A DNA stretch of 5,796 nucleotides. It comes from Gallicola sp. Lineage in GTDB: Bacteria; Bacillota; Clostridia; Tissierellales; Peptoniphilaceae. The DNA lies in assembly GCA_012798975.1 (NCBI GenBank), contig JAAZME010000047.1, forward strand, positions 1 through 5,796, read 5' to 3'. Made by a program: the position numbers and the translations under genes. The notes below the pieces were generated by a model. The model worked only from the letters and a program-made list of their open reading frames with translations, did not search any database and was not told where the DNA came from. This document shows positions 5,547 to 5,796 of this stretch, piece by piece. Position 1 is the first letter of the stretch. Each line of letters starts with the position of its first letter.

Positions 5547-5796
5547 TTAGCTGATCGCTTTAAAAGCTCTATCTAAATCTTCTAGTATATCATCTATATG
5601 TTCTGTACCAATGGACAAACGAATTGTATTTCCATAGATACCAAGTTTCTCTAAATCTTCTCTGTTCGATTGTGAATGGGTTGTGCTTGCAGGATGGATC
5701 ACTAAAGATTTCACATCTGCTACATTAGCCAAAAGGGAAAAGAGTTCTAAATGGTCGATGAATTTTTTCGCCTCTTCTTCATCACCTTTTATGTTA
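5547..5796 (-). CDS. metY: O-acetylhomoserine sulfhydrylase, C-terminal 82 residues
   Basis: Only the C-terminus lies in the window; the start is beyond the right edge. The 82 visible residues include LELFSLLANVADVKSL, HPASTTHSQ (34-42) and the terminal IRLSIGTEHIDDIL (58-71), in which R59 is the residue that binds the substrate carboxylate in the Cys/Met-metabolism PLP family. HPASTTHSQ favours the MetY branch (O-acetylhomoserine plus sulfide to homocysteine) over MetB, MetC or methionine gamma-lyase, which usually differ here. The catalytic lysine lies outside the window and cannot be checked. It is the upstream gene of nifS with a 22-nt gap and no terminator between, so the two are probably co-transcribed. 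Confidence 0.87.
   Translation of the reverse strand, partial: NIKGDEEEAKKFIDHLELFSLLANVADVKSLVIHPASTTHSQSNREDLEKLGIYGNTIRLSIGTEHIDDILEDLDRAFKAIS

Overview
The window looks like ordinary chromosomal DNA from a low-GC Firmicute, most likely an anaerobic member of the Clostridia. The AT-rich intergenic DNA, strong AGGAGG-type ribosome binding sites before almost every gene, the Bacillus/clostridial style of ThyA, a nifS-nifU pair without isc chaperones, and a chromosomal TraX-family membrane protein all fit. I cannot name a genus from the sequence.

Layout, left to right. Positions 1-1603 (minus strand) hold a two-gene unit: thymidylate synthase (thyA) followed after 9 nt by a TraX-family integral membrane protein that runs off the left edge. 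Upstream of thyA, about 1605-1800, is non-functional DNA that reads in pieces like the N-terminus of a flavodoxin, and the thyA promoter lies in its tail. Positions 1910-2912 (plus strand) hold azlC and azlD, overlapping by 8 nt, which encode the two subunits of an AzlCD branched-chain amino-acid exporter. Two successive hairpins at 2926-3013 close this operon; the second can act in both directions and separates it from the convergent PAP2-family phosphatase at 3126-3770 (minus). Positions 3890-5796 (minus) hold a sulfur-metabolism operon read right to left: the C-terminal end of an O-acetylhomoserine sulfhydrylase (metY), cysteine desulfurase (nifS/iscS) and the Fe-S scaffold nifU/iscU, ending at a hairpin at 3821-3858.

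Functionally, metY-nifS-nifU joins sulfide assimilation into homocysteine with mobilisation of cysteine sulfur into Fe-S clusters. azlCD exports branched-chain amino acids or analogues. The PAP2 protein probably dephosphorylates a lipid phosphate such as undecaprenyl diphosphate. ThyA makes dTMP. Each of the three transcription units that starts inside the window has a candidate extended -10 promoter (TGnTAnnnT), a poor -35 and a predicted leader of only about 17-23 nt, so leader riboswitches or T-boxes are unlikely for them.

I see no mobile element, CRISPR array, RNA gene or obviously new multi-gene system. The points most worth a second look are the flavodoxin-like remnant, the altered dUMP-binding loop of ThyA, the TTG start of azlC, and the TraX protein of unknown role joined to thyA.
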